NCBI RefSeq assembly: GCF_008630065.1
Contig: NZ_VWPL01000019.1
Coordinates: 1 to 64,000 of the forward strand
DNA: 64,000 nt
Reading direction: 5' to 3'
Origin: Blastochloris sulfoviridis
GTDB lineage: Bacteria > Pseudomonadota > Alphaproteobacteria > Rhizobiales > Xanthobacteraceae
A program made the position numbers and the translations under genes. Below, one piece after another: positions 52,173-64,000 of the stretch (the first letter of the stretch is position 1; every line of letters starts with the position of its first letter). The notes under the pieces were generated by a model. That model was not told the origin of the DNA. It did not search any database and saw only the letters and a list, made by a program, of their open reading frames with translations.

Positions 52173-53171
52173 ATGGCAGGCATGACGCTCTCCCGCCGCT
52201 TCACCGTCGCGCCGATGCTGGATTGGACCGATAAACATTGCCGGTTCTTCCACCGCCAACTGACCCGCCACGCGCTGCTCTACACCGAGATGGTCACCAC
52301 CGGCGCGGTGATCCATGGCGACCGGTCGCGGCTGCTCGGCTTCTCGCCCGAGGAGCAGCCGGTGGCGATCCAGCTCGGCGGCGCCGAGCCGAAGGATCTG
52401 GCCGAGGCCGCGCGCATCGCCGAGGGCTTCGGCTATGTCGAGGTCAATCTCAATGTCGGCTGCCCGTCCGACCGGGTGCAGAACGGCCGCTTCGGCGCCT
52501 GCCTGATGCGCGAGCCGCAGCTCGTCGGCGACTGCGTCGCGGCGATGAAGGCGGCGGTCGGCCTGCCGGTGACCGTGAAGTGCCGCATCGGCGTCGATGA
52601 GCAGGATCCCGAGCAGGCGCTCGACGCGCTGGCCGAGGCGGCGGTGGCGGCCGGCGTCGATGCGCTGATCGTGCATGCCCGCAAGGCGTGGCTGGAGGGC
52701 CTGTCGCCGCGCCAGAACCGCGACGTGCCGCCGCTCGATTATGAGCGCGTCTACCGGCTGAAGCGGGCGCGGCCCACTCTCGACATCATCCTCAATGGCG
52801 GCATCGCCACGCTGGAGGAGGCGCGGGCGCATCTCGACCATGTCGACGGGGTGATGCTCGGCCGCGCCGCCTATCAGGAGCCGTGGCGGCTTCTCGCCGT
52901 CGACCCCGAGCTTTTCGGCGAGCCGGCGCCGGTGGCCGGCATGGCCGAGGCGGTCGAGCGCATGATTCCCTATTGCCGGCGCCACCTCGATATTGGCGGG
53001 CGGCTGTCGGCGGTGACGCGCCACATGGTCGGCGCCTTCCACGCCGTGCCCGGCGCCCGCCGCTTCCGCCGCCTGCTGGCGGAGGGGGCGACCAGGCCCG
53101 GCGCCGACGTCGAGGTCATCCAGGCGGCGCTGGCCGAGGTGCGCGGCGGGCAGGGCGACATCGCCGCGTGA
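52173..53171 (+). CDS. dusA: tRNA-dihydrouridine synthase A
   Basis: An FMN enzyme that reduces uridines 20/20a in tRNA. The 332-residue product has the TIM barrel with APMLDWTDKHCRFFHR, LLYTEMVTTGA, the active-site Cys in NVGCPSDRVQNGRFGA, VTVKCRIGVD and LNGGI, and a C-terminal helical tRNA-binding domain. The motif KHCRFFHRQ and the length are those of DusA rather than DusB/C. It starts at ATG 52173, 34 bases after the beta subunit gene, but is functionally unrelated. Confidence 0.95.
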   Translation: MAGMTLSRRFTVAPMLDWTDKHCRFFHRQLTRHALLYTEMVTTGAVIHGDRSRLLGFSPEEQPVAIQLGGAEPKDLAEAARIAEGFGYVEVNLNVGCPSDRVQNGRFGACLMREPQLVGDCVAAMKAAVGLPVTVKCRIGVDEQDPEQALDALAEAAVAAGVDALIVHARKAWLEGLSPRQNRDVPPLDYERVYRLKRARPTLDIILNGGIATLEEARAHLDHVDGVMLGRAAYQEPWRLLAVDPELFGEPAPVAGMAEAVERMIPYCRRHLDIGGRLSAVTRHMVGAFHAVPGARRFRRLLAEGATRPGADVEVIQAALAEVRGGQGDIAA

Positions 53172-53221
53172 CGGGATTGTGGCTTGCTGGACGCGGAGCG
53201 GCTATCACACGGGAACCCCTT

Positions 53222-53412
53222 CTTCCCTCTCCCACCCGGGCCGCGCTTGCGCGCGCCCGGGCGCAGGCTCTTGCGGGAGAGGGTGGCGAGACCGAGCGAC
53301 AGCGAGGTCGAGCCGGGTGAGGGGCTTCCAAGAGCGTCGCATTTCACCCCTCACCCGCCTCGCGATCTGAAGATCGCTCGGCACCCTCTCCCGCAAGGGG
53401 AGAGGGAAGAAG
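53222..53412. repeat. palindromic repeat, family B (copy 4) with 39-bp loop insert
   Basis: B copy whose left hairpin carries the insert at 53234-53272 (ACCCGGGCCGCGCTTGCGCG...), the exact reverse complement of that at 39336-39374. The other hairpin (CCCTCTCCCGCAAGGGGAGA) is normal. It occupies most of the gap between dusA and the exporter gene. Confidence 0.87.
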
Positions 53413-53466
53413 AGGGCCGAGCCGATCATCCGAAATTTGTACAACAGGGCTTGGTGGGGGGGCTGA

Positions 53467-54297
53467 ATGCCTGAGATTCCGCTCGGCGAACTCGCCGCTC
53501 TGGCGGCCGCGCTGCTGGCGGCCGGCATCGTCACCGGCCTGATGGCCGGCCTGTTCGGCGTCGGCGGCGGCGCCGTCATCGTGCCGGTGCTCTATCAGGT
53601 GTTCGAGGTGCTGGGCGTGCCGGAGGAGGTGCGGATGCACCTCGCGGTCGGCTCCTCGCTCGCCATCATCATCCCGACCTCGATCCAGTCGTTCCGCGCC
53701 CATTTGAAGAAGGGCGCGGTGCGGCTGGACGTGCTCAAGGTGTGGGCACTGCCGGTGGTGGCCGGTGTCGCGGTGGGCGGCGTCGTTGCCGCGCACGCGC
53801 CGGCACTGGTGCTGAAGCTGGTGTTCGTGGGGGTGGCCACCACCATCGTCATCAAGACCTTCGCCGGCCGCGACGACTGGCGGATTGCCGACGATTTGCC
53901 GGGGCGGACGGCGCTCAGCTTCTATGGGTTTGGCATCGGCATCGCCTCGACCCTGATGGGCGTCGGCGGCGGCGCCATGGCCAACATGGTGTTCGCGCTC
54001 TACAACCGCTCGATCCACAGCGCGGTGGCGACGTCGTCGGGCCTCGGCGTGCTGATCTCGCTGCCCGGCGCGCTGGGCTACATCGTCGCCGGCTGGCCGA
54101 AGATGGCGATCCTGCCGCCATTCTCGCTCGGTTACGTGTCGCTGATCGGCGTCGCCATGATTGCGCCGGCCGCGGCGCTGGCGGCGCCCTATGGCGCGCG
54201 GCTCGCCCACCGCCTGCCGCGGCGCAAGCTGGAGATCGCCTTCGGCCTGTTCCTCACCGTGGTCTGCCTGCGCTTTTTGGCCGACATCCTGATTTGA
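53467..54297 (+). CDS. TauE/SafE family anion exporter
   Basis: 276 residues, seven to eight membrane helices with the twin repeats typical of the family: GLMAGLFGVGGGAVIVPVLY (about 18-37) and ASTLMGVGGGAMANMVFALY (about 160-180), where GVGGG turns form the substrate site. Members export sulfite, sulfoacetate and related organosulfur anions. ATG 53467 follows TGGGGGGGCTGA, a weak ribosome site. It stands alone, without a nearby sulfur gene. Confidence 0.9.
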   Translation: MPEIPLGELAALAAALLAAGIVTGLMAGLFGVGGGAVIVPVLYQVFEVLGVPEEVRMHLAVGSSLAIIIPTSIQSFRAHLKKGAVRLDVLKVWALPVVAGVAVGGVVAAHAPALVLKLVFVGVATTIVIKTFAGRDDWRIADDLPGRTALSFYGFGIGIASTLMGVGGGAMANMVFALYNRSIHSAVATSSGLGVLISLPGALGYIVAGWPKMAILPPFSLGYVSLIGVAMIAPAAALAAPYGARLAHRLPRRKLEIAFGLFLTVVCLRFLADILI

Positions 54298-54358
54298 ACC
54301 GGGGCGACGACGGTTGCCGCAGCCGTCCTCGACGTTCACGCGGGTTGAACCTTGCGCG

Positions 54359-55081
54359 TCAGCTTTCCGGCCGGCCGCGCATCACCATCTTGTCGCCGCG
54401 CACCTCGAAGGAGTCGAGCCGGCTGAGGAAGGTCATGCCGAGCAGGCTGACCTTGAGCTTGTTGCCCGGCTCGGCGACCAGCGCCGGCACCTTGCGGGCG
54501 ACGATGCCGCCGACCGAGAGCTTCTCGATCACCACCGAGGCGGCCCTGGTGCGGCCGCCGGCGGTCTCCACCGGCACGTCGTAGCGCAGGAAATCGAGCG
54601 GCAGGCCGGCCGCCCGCGCGGCATCGAGCGTCAGCACCACGGCGGTGGCGCCGGTGTCGACGATCATCCGTACCCGCTTGCCATTGAGCTCGGCGGGCAC
54701 CGAGAAGTCGCCGCCGGACCCGCGCTTGACCTCGACGCGCGGCGCGTCGCTCCGCCCGGCCTGGACGATGTCGGGAATGCTCTCGCCCAGCAGCTTGTGG
54801 GCCAGCGCGGCGATCTCGATCCGGTAGGTGTAGCCGAGCGCCATCACGGTCAGGAGCCCGACCCAGACCAGCACGGTGCGCATCACCTCGACGAGCTGGC
54901 CGTGATACATGAGGTAGGCGAGGGTGCCGGCGATGGTCACGAGCGCCAGCCGCCAGGACACCCCGGCGAGATCGGCGATTTCCATGCCGGCGATGATGCC
55001 GCTTTGCTCGCGGGCGCCGAACCCCAGCACCAGCACCGCCACCGCCGTGACCAGGATGACGAACGGCCGCGACGATTTCAC
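54359..55081 (-). CDS. membrane-anchored retropepsin-like aspartic protease (TIGR02281 type)
   Basis: 240 residues. Three N-terminal membrane segments (about 7-25, 42-60 and 66-85) are followed by a retropepsin-like domain with the catalytic IVDTGATAVVLT (Asp in DTGA) and the second strand pair, SLLGMTFLSRLDSFEV. This is the TIGR02281 clan AA pattern known from alphaproteobacteria. Translation starts at GTG 55081, overlapping the stop of the DUF1289 gene by four bases. Its biological substrate is not known. Confidence 0.88.
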   Translation of the reverse strand: MKSSRPFVILVTAVAVLVLGFGAREQSGIIAGMEIADLAGVSWRLALVTIAGTLAYLMYHGQLVEVMRTVLVWVGLLTVMALGYTYRIEIAALAHKLLGESIPDIVQAGRSDAPRVEVKRGSGGDFSVPAELNGKRVRMIVDTGATAVVLTLDAARAAGLPLDFLRYDVPVETAGGRTRAASVVIEKLSVGGIVARKVPALVAEPGNKLKVSLLGMTFLSRLDSFEVRGDKMVMRGRPES

Positions 55082-55311
55082 GGCGCGCCCTCGTCGCGCG
55101 CGGCGAGGCGCGCCAGCCGCGCCGGCAATTCGCCCATCACCCGCTCGCGCTCGGCCTGGGGCATGGACTTCCAGCCGGCGATCTCCTCGATCGTGCGGCC
55201 GCAGCCGGTGCACAGCCGCCACGCCGGATCGAGGGTGCAGACCTTGATGCAGGGGCTGACAAGGGTCATCGGGGTGTCGTCGGGCGATTCCGGAGCAGGC
55301 ATCGGGACCAT
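55078..55311 (-). CDS. DUF1289 zinc-binding-like small protein
   Basis: 77 residues with the DUF1289 pattern SPCIKVCTLDPAWRLCTGCGRTIEEIAGW, four Cys in two pairs suggesting a metal or Fe-S site, then the helical ERERVMGELPARLARL. Start codons at 55311, 55299 or 55269 (MTLVSPC) are possible; 55311 is the longest. It is co-transcribed and overlapping with the aspartic protease gene, the standard arrangement in this order. Confidence 0.87.
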   Translation of the reverse strand: MVPMPAPESPDDTPMTLVSPCIKVCTLDPAWRLCTGCGRTIEEIAGWKSMPQAERERVMGELPARLARLAARDEGAP

Positions 55312-55682
55312 AATGGCTCAGGTCGCGACCGCAATCACCGCCCGCTGCGGCGCAGGCGCCCGTAAGCGGCCGCTGATAGCCTGAAAATAGCCGGCGGAAA
55401 ACCCGCAAATGGATGCGCCGCCGGACCAAGGGGCGTTCGCCCGGCCTCGCCCGCGGCGCCGGCAGACGGCTGCCGCAACCGGTGGCTGGATTGCCCAGCC
55501 CGCGCGCCGGCCGCTATAGGTCGCGCCACGCTGGCGCCGATCGCGCCGCCGGACAGCGCATTGGCCGTCACGATGATGCGTGTCCGGCCCGCAACGCCTG
55601 CCCACACCCCTTCGCAGGGCCCCGCGAGCCGCCGCCGCGCCGCCCGCCCGATCGCCCTGCCTCACGCCCCGGAGCCAGACCC
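55312..55682. other. intergenic region before cobT
   Basis: 371 bases without a recognisable gene on either strand. GC-rich with some inverted repeats (GCGCCGGCC near 55503, CCGCGGCGCC near 55448) but no cobalamin riboswitch pattern. In related genomes cobS often lies near here, but no cobS similarity is visible. Confidence 0.5.
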
Positions 55683-56729
55683 ATGTCCGAACGTTCGTCC
55701 GAAGCCGCCGGGCCCACCGGCCTTCCCTTCGACGACATCCGCCGCCTCGTCGCCCAGATGCCGGGCCCGGACGAGCAGGCGGTGGCCGCCATCCGCGCCC
55801 GCGACGCCGAGCTGACCAAGCCGCCGGGCTCGCTCGGCCGGCTGGAGGCGCTGGTCGAGTGGCTCGCCGCCTGGCAGGGCTCGACGCGGCCGATGGTCGA
55901 GCGGCCGCTGGTGGCCATCTTCGCCGCCAGCCATGGCGTCACCGCCCGCGGCATCTCGGCGTTCCCGGATTCGGTCAACCGCCAGATGCTCGACAATTTT
56001 TCGGCCGGCGGCGCGGCCATCAACCAGCTTTGCGCCACCTACGGCCTGGGGCTGAAGGTGTTCGACCTCGCCATCGACCAGCCGACGCCGGACATCTCGT
56101 CCGAGGCGGCGCTGAGCGAGCCGGCCTGCGCCGCCACCATGGCCTATGGCATGGAGGCGATCGCCGGCGGCATCGACCTGTTGTGCGTCGGCGAGATGGG
56201 CATCGGCAACACCACCATCGCCGCGGCGATCTACCACGCCCTCTATGGCGGCCAGCCGCAGGATTGGGTCGGCCCCGGCACCGGGCTCGACCAGGAGGGG
56301 GTGCGGCGCAAGGCGCAGGTGATCGGCGAGGCGGTAGCCCGGCACCGGGCCGGCGACGGCGACCCGCTGGAGGTGCTGCGCCGGCTCGGCGGCCGCGAGG
56401 TGGCGGCGATCGCCGGCGCCATCCTGGCCGCCCGCCACCAGCGCGTGCCGGTGATCCTCGACGGCTTCGTCACCACCGCGGCGGCGGCGGTGCTGCACGC
56501 GATGGATTCGCATGCGCTCGACCACTGCCTCGCCGCCCACTGCTCGGCCGAGCCGGCCCATGTCGAGGTGCTGCGCCGCCTGAACAAGACGCCGCTGCTC
56601 GATCTCGGCATGCGGCTGGGGGAGGGCTCGGGCGCGGCGATCGCCGCCGGCATCGTCAAGGGCGCGCTGGCCTGCTGGCGCGACATGGCGACGTTCGAGT
56701 CGGCCGGCGTCGCCACCAAGGGATCGTGA
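55683..56729 (+). CDS. cobT: nicotinate-nucleotide--dimethylbenzimidazole phosphoribosyltransferase
   Basis: CobT makes alpha-ribazole phosphate for the lower loop of cobalamin. The 348-residue protein has the family motifs TKPPGSLGRLE (about 39-49), ASHGVTARGISAFPD, MGIGNTTIAAAI and the C-terminal LDLGMRLGEGSGAA with the catalytic Glu. ATG 55683 follows a GGAG-containing leader. The product supports the cobalamin-dependent methionine synthase encoded 4 kb downstream. Confidence 0.96.
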   Translation: MSERSSEAAGPTGLPFDDIRRLVAQMPGPDEQAVAAIRARDAELTKPPGSLGRLEALVEWLAAWQGSTRPMVERPLVAIFAASHGVTARGISAFPDSVNRQMLDNFSAGGAAINQLCATYGLGLKVFDLAIDQPTPDISSEAALSEPACAATMAYGMEAIAGGIDLLCVGEMGIGNTTIAAAIYHALYGGQPQDWVGPGTGLDQEGVRRKAQVIGEAVARHRAGDGDPLEVLRRLGGREVAAIAGAILAARHQRVPVILDGFVTTAAAAVLHAMDSHALDHCLAAHCSAEPAHVEVLRRLNKTPLLDLGMRLGEGSGAAIAAGIVKGALACWRDMATFESAGVATKGS

Positions 56730-56743
56730 GACGAGTTCCATCC

Positions 56744-57600
56744 GCGTCATCCCGGCCGAGGCGTCAGCCGAGAGCCGGGATCGTCCTTCCCGGTTTTCGT
56801 CATCCCGGACGGCGCGCAGCGCCGAGCCGGGATCGTTCTCCGGAAAATGTCCGTATTCTGCAAACGGTCCCGGATCGCGGGCCTTCGGCCCTTGTCCGGG
56901 ACGACGACCCGAGTGGCGTCATCCCGGCCGAGCGTCAACCGAGAGCCGGGATCGTCCTTCCCGGTTTTCGTCATCCCGGACGGCGCGCAGCGCCGAGCCG
57001 GGATCGTTCTCCGGAAAATGTCCGTATTCTGCAAACGGTCCCGGATCGCGGGCCTTCGGCCCTTGTCCGGGACGACGACCCGAGTGGCGTCATCCCGGCC
57101 GAGCGTCAACCGAGAGCCGGGATCGTCCTTCCCGGTTTTCGTCATCCCGGACGGCGCGCAGCGCCGAGCCGGGATCGTTCTCCGGAAAATGCTCCCATCC
57201 TGCAAACGGTCCCGGATCGCGGGCCTTCGGCCCTTGTCCGGGACGACGACCTGAGTGGCGTCATCCCGGCCGCGGCGAAGCCGAGAGCCGGGATCGTCCT
57301 TCCCGGTTTTCGTCATCCCGGACGGCGCGCAGCGCCGAGCCGGGATCGTTCTTCGGAAAATGTCCGTATTCTACAGACGGTCCCGGATCGCGGGCCTTCG
57401 GCCCTTGTCCGGGACGACGACCTGAGTGGCGTCATCCCGGCCGAGGCGTCAGCCGAGAGCCGGGATCGTCCTTCCCGGTTTTCGTCATCCCGGACGGCGC
57501 GCAGCGCCGAGCCGGGATCGTTCTTCGGAAAATGTCCGTATTCTGCAAACGGTCCCGGATCGCGGGCCTTCGGCCCTTGTCCGGGACGACGACCCCATTT
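56744..57600. repeat. five tandem 171-bp family A units
   Basis: Units begin at 56744, 56916, 57087, 57258 and 57429 (period 171-172). Each consists of GCGTCATCCCGGCCGAGGCG or GAGCGTC, AGAGCCGGGATCGTCC, a second left arm CGTCATCCCGGACGGCGCGC, AGCGCCGAGCCGGGATCG, the centre TTCTCCGGAAAATGTCCGTA (variants in units 3-5), AAACGGTCCCGGATCGCGGG and CTTGTCCGGGACGACGAC. Copies are nearly identical, so duplication is recent. No gene lies in this 936-base gap. Confidence 0.92.
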
Positions 57601-57612
57601 CGGCCGTCTGCC

Positions 57613-57648
57613 TTGACAGCGGCCTGATCCTCATAAAGATATGTTTAT
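57613..57648 (+). promoter_or_regulatory. promoter with palindromic operator of the methionine-cycle cluster
   Basis: TTGACA (57613-57618) precedes an AT-rich near-palindrome, ATAAAGATATGTTTAT (57633-57648), where a -10 element should lie, in an otherwise GC-rich region. Position in front of an ArsR-family gene next to metF and metH suggests the operator of that regulator (SahR-like), which would block RNA polymerase when bound. Confidence 0.6.
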
Positions 57649-57665
57649 GTCTTTAGAGGTGATGG

Positions 57666-58664
57666 ATGGCCGAGCCGCTCTCGTTCCAGCAGGCGCTTGA
57701 GGGCCTCAAGGCGGCCGGAGAGGCGACGCGGCTGCGCCTGCTGCTGCTGCTGGCCGAGGCCGAGCTGACGGTGACCGAGCTGGTCGACATCCTGCGCCAG
57801 TCGCAGCCGCGCATCTCCCGCCATCTCAAGCTCCTGGCCGAGGCGGGCCTCGTCGAGCGCTTCCGCGAGGGCGCCTGGGCGTTCTACCGCAAGGCCGGGC
57901 GCGGGCCCGGCGCGGACGCCGCCGACGCGCTGCTCGGTCTGGTCGATCCCGCCGATCCGGTGGTGGCGCGCGACCGGGTGCGGCTCACCGAGGTGCGTGC
58001 CGCCCGCGCCGCCGCGGCGCAGGCGCATTTCGCCCGCCTCGCGCCGGAATGGGACCGCATCCGCTCCCTGCACGTCGCCGAGGAGGCGGTGGAACAGGCG
58101 ATCGTCGAGGCCGCCGGCACCCAGCCGGCCGGCACGCTGCTCGATCTCGGCACCGGCACCGGCCGCATGCTGCAGCTTCTGGCGCCGAAGGTCGGCCATG
58201 CCGTGGGGCTCGATGCCAGCCCGGCGATGCTGGCCATCGCCCGCGCCAATCTGGAGAAGGCCGGCATCCGCAACGCCGAGGTGCGCCAGGGCGACTTGTT
58301 CGCGCCGCCGTTCGTGTCGGCCTCCTTCGACCTCGTGGTGGTGCACAGCGTGCTGCACTATCTCGACGACCCGGCCGGCGCGCTGCGGCAGGCGGCCTCG
58401 CTGGTGGCGCCGGGCGGCCGGCTGCTGGTGGTCGATTTCGCCGCCCACACCCAGGAGTTCCTGCGCAGCGAGTTCGGCCACCGCCGCCTCGGCTTCGCGC
58501 CTTCGGAGGTGGCGGGCTGGATGCAGGCGGCCGGCCTCGACGTGATCGCCGAGCGGGCGCTGGAGCCGCCGGGCGGCGAGGGCGACAAGCTCACCGTTCT
58601 GTTGTGGGTCGGGCGCGATCGGCGCGCCGGCCGCGCCGAAGACCGAACCCGCGAGGTTGCGTGA
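57666..58664 (+). CDS. ArsR-family regulator fused to a SAM-dependent methyltransferase
   Basis: 332 residues: an ArsR-type winged helix (about 5-85, RLRLLLLLAEAELTVTELVD, QSQPRISRHLKLLAEAGLV) fused to a class I methyltransferase fold (about 150-300, LLDLGTGTGRML, VGLDASPAML, VVVHSVLHYLDD). This architecture is typical of SahR-like regulators of the S-adenosylhomocysteine/methionine cycle in proteobacteria. ATG 57666 has AGAGGTG five bases upstream. The gene overlaps metF by one base. Whether the methyltransferase domain is catalytic or only senses SAM/SAH is not decided. Confidence 0.9.
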   Translation: MAEPLSFQQALEGLKAAGEATRLRLLLLLAEAELTVTELVDILRQSQPRISRHLKLLAEAGLVERFREGAWAFYRKAGRGPGADAADALLGLVDPADPVVARDRVRLTEVRAARAAAAQAHFARLAPEWDRIRSLHVAEEAVEQAIVEAAGTQPAGTLLDLGTGTGRMLQLLAPKVGHAVGLDASPAMLAIARANLEKAGIRNAEVRQGDLFAPPFVSASFDLVVVHSVLHYLDDPAGALRQAASLVAPGGRLLVVDFAAHTQEFLRSEFGHRRLGFAPSEVAGWMQAAGLDVIAERALEPPGGEGDKLTVLLWVGRDRRAGRAEDRTREVA

Positions 58665-59572
58665 TGACTCTTTCTTCCTGCCGCCCCTCCCGCTTCGTGG
58701 GCGGCCCCGGCATCTCGGTGTCGTTCGAGTTCTTTCCGCCCAAGACGGCGGAGATGGACGTCCAGCTCTGGGACTCGATCACCCGGCTGGCGCCGCTCAG
58801 GCCCGCCTTCGTGTCGGTGACCTATGGCGCCGGCGGCTCGACGCGCGAGCGCACCCACGCCATCGTCAAGCGCATCGTCGAGGAGACCGCGCTGAAGCCG
58901 GCGGCGCACCTCACCTGCGTCGCGGCGACGCGCGAGGAGATCGACGAGGTGATCGGCGCCTATTGGGCGGCCGGCGTGCGCCACATCGTGGCGCTGCGCG
59001 GCGACCCGCCCGCCGGCCCCGGCACCGCCTACGCGCCGCATCCCGGCGGCTACGCCCATTCGACCGATCTCGTCGCCGGCATCAAGAGGATTGCCGATTT
59101 CGAGGTGTCGGTGTCGGCCTATCCCGAGAAGCACCCCGAGAGCGCCTCGATCGAGGCCGATCTCGACGTGCTCAAGGCCAAGGTGGAGGCCGGCGCCAGC
59201 CGCGCCATCAGCCAGTTCTTCTTCGACAACGCCCACTTCCTGCGCTACCGCGACCGTGTTGCCGCCCGCGGCCTCCACATTCCCATCGTGCCGGGCATCC
59301 TGCCGGTGATGAACTTCAAGCAGGCCAAGAGCTTCGCCGAGCGCTGCGGCACCGAGGTGCCAAGCTGGATGGCCCGCCGCTTCGAGGGGCTCGACAACGA
59401 TCCCCGGACCCGCGAGCTGATCGCCGCGGCGGTGGCGGCCGAGCAGGTGCTCGATCTGGTGGACCACGGCGTCACCGAGTTCCATTTCTACACCATGAAC
59501 CGCGCCGATCTGGTCTATGCCATCTGCCACCTTTTGGGCCTGCGGCCGGTATCGGCGCAGGCGGCGGCGTGA
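58664..59572 (+). CDS. metF: methylenetetrahydrofolate reductase
   Basis: MetF makes 5-methyl-THF, the methyl donor for MetH. The 302-residue flavoprotein has VSFEFFPPKTAEMD, FVSVTYGAGGSTRERT, HLTCVAATREEIDEVI, ALRGDPPAG and the C-terminal PGILPVMNFKQAKSF. ATG 58664 overlaps the stop of the regulator gene (TGATG), so it is translationally coupled. Confidence 0.96.
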   Translation: MTLSSCRPSRFVGGPGISVSFEFFPPKTAEMDVQLWDSITRLAPLRPAFVSVTYGAGGSTRERTHAIVKRIVEETALKPAAHLTCVAATREEIDEVIGAYWAAGVRHIVALRGDPPAGPGTAYAPHPGGYAHSTDLVAGIKRIADFEVSVSAYPEKHPESASIEADLDVLKAKVEAGASRAISQFFFDNAHFLRYRDRVAARGLHIPIVPGILPVMNFKQAKSFAERCGTEVPSWMARRFEGLDNDPRTRELIAAAVAAEQVLDLVDHGVTEFHFYTMNRADLVYAICHLLGLRPVSAQAAA

Positions 59573-59612
59573 GCCTTCCCATATAATGGGGGCAGGAATT
59601 CGGGAGATCGCC

Positions 59613-59864
59613 ATGGCCGAGCCGGACAATTTGGTGCTGTCGCTGTTGCGCGAGATGCGCGGCGACATGTCGAGTATGCGGGCAGAGATGGCCGCGGGCT
59701 TCAAGTCTGTCGAGTCAGGGATCGCTGATCTCGAAAAACGGATCGACAGCGTCAAGCAGGCGGCGTTCGGCGAATCCGTGCTCGGCCGCTACGCCGCCGC
59801 CGAGGTCGAGGACCGGCTTGCCGAGATCGAGCGCCGCCTCGCCGCGCTCGAAACGCGCACCTGA
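59613..59864 (+). CDS. small coiled-coil protein
   Basis: 83 residues, almost entirely helical with heptads (LLREMRGDMSSMRAEMAAGF, DLEKRIDSVKQAAF, RLAEIERRLAALE). GGGAGATCGCC precedes ATG 59613; a second ATG at 59586 would add nine residues. Similar tiny coiled-coil proteins occur in rhizobia without known function. It lies between metF and the VOC gene and is probably in the same transcript. Confidence 0.65.
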   Translation: MAEPDNLVLSLLREMRGDMSSMRAEMAAGFKSVESGIADLEKRIDSVKQAAFGESVLGRYAAAEVEDRLAEIERRLAALETRT

Positions 59865-59881
59865 CCGGGAGCGGATCCGCC

Positions 59882-60319
59882 ATGGAGCAGCGCCTCAGCC
59901 TCGTCACCCTCGGCGTCGCGGACCTTGCCCGCGCACAGGCGTTCTATGAGCAGGGCCTGGGCTGGGTGCGCGCCGACGTGCCGGGCGAGGGCATCGCGTT
60001 CTACCAGCTCGGCGGCATCGCGCTGGCGCTCTATCCGTGGGACGCGCTGGCCGAGGATGCGCAGCAGCCGCCCGCGCGCGGCGGCTTTTCCGGCATCACG
60101 CTTGCCCACAATTGCCGCTCCACCGCCGAGGTCGATGCCGTGCTCGCCCGCGCGGTCGCGGCCGGAGCGAAGCTCGTCAAGCCGGCCCAGACTGTGTTCT
60201 GGGGCGGCCATTCCGGCTATTTCGCCGATCCCGACGGCCATCTCTGGGAGGTGGCCTTCAATCCCTTCTTCCCGCTCGCTGCGGATGGTGCCCTCGCACT
60301 GTCCCAGCCGGCTCCCTAG
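59882..60319 (+). CDS. VOC-family (glyoxalase/bleomycin-resistance-like) protein
   Basis: 145 residues with the two beta-alpha-beta-beta-beta units of the VOC fold: [20 protein letters not shown] and [20 protein letters not shown], ending [14 protein letters not shown] with the metal-ligand Glu. The second unit keeps His, Glu and the usual DPDG turn. The substrate is not predictable; no resistance neighbour is seen. Confidence 0.82.
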   Translation: MEQRLSLVTLGVADLARAQAFYEQGLGWVRADVPGEGIAFYQLGGIALALYPWDALAEDAQQPPARGGFSGITLAHNCRSTAEVDAVLARAVAAGAKLVKPAQTVFWGGHSGYFADPDGHLWEVAFNPFFPLAADGALALSQPAP

Positions 60320-60329
60320 AGTTCAGCCC

Positions 60330-64000
<3,671 letters not shown>

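Noticed and set aside
55312-55682. Missing cobS or a cobalamin riboswitch before cobT
   Set aside because: I looked for both; no cobS motifs on either strand and no B12-box-like sequence were found.
55580-57616. A 678-codon frame running out of cobT into the 171-bp repeats
   Set aside because: It is a different frame from cobT, Arg-rich, and its end consists of translated tandem repeats.

Overview
The window comes from a GC-rich alphaproteobacterium, most likely of the Hyphomicrobiales (Rhizobiales). The support is the codon bias, the neighbourhood order degP / response regulator / histidine kinase / glnE, the DUF1289 plus TIGR02281-type protease next to cobT, a 44-bp rhizobial palindrome, and a Rhodobacter-type gene transfer agent (GTA) cluster. 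I cannot name the species. No tRNA or rRNA gene was recognised. The window starts in the tail of an IS110-type transposase and ends inside metH.

Region 1 (1-2.0 kb): transposase remnant, a PPK2 polyphosphate kinase, a strong terminator, and then a promoter-like site followed by about 280 bases of dense hairpins (possible structured RNA). Region 2 (2.07-26.4 kb): an apparently complete GTA or GTA-like prophage in the canonical order: small terminase, large terminase, portal, head-formation protein, protease, capsid, connectors, tail terminator, tail tube, chaperones, short tape measure, DUF2460, DUF2163, NlpC/P60 peptidase and the 1300-residue hub. Spike genes, an endolysin and a 3-TM holin follow. 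Embedded extras are an HNH-like toxin with a DUF2019 immunity partner, an antisense trypsin-like protease, an antisense DUF465 gene and an AT-rich island with two unknown genes. Palindromic repeats of at least three families sit in nearly every intergenic gap of this cluster.

Region 3 (26.6-43.8 kb): a secreted choloylglycine-hydrolase-family enzyme, an orphan OmpR-type regulator, the operon degP-regulator-kinase-glnE (minus strand), a PAS histidine kinase, aminopeptidase N and a cation diffusion facilitator. Region 4 (44.3-52.1 kb): an acyltransferase/acyl-ligase fusion, an IclR regulator, and an operon for a sodium-pumping, biotin-dependent decarboxylase (alpha, biotin carrier, gamma, beta). 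The alpha subunit carries an in-frame TAG exactly where the family has a conserved serine.

Region 5 (52.2-64 kb): dusA, a TauE/SafE exporter, an aspartic protease with DUF1289, cobT, five perfect-period 171-bp tandem repeats, and a methionine-cycle cluster: an ArsR-methyltransferase regulator with an AT-rich palindrome in its promoter, metF, a coiled-coil protein, a VOC protein and the start of metH. cobT and the cobalamin-dependent metH fit together functionally.

At least four dispersed palindromic repeat families, three tandem arrays and one loop-insertion polymorphism make the non-coding DNA unusually repeat-rich. No REP-associated transposase is visible in the window.
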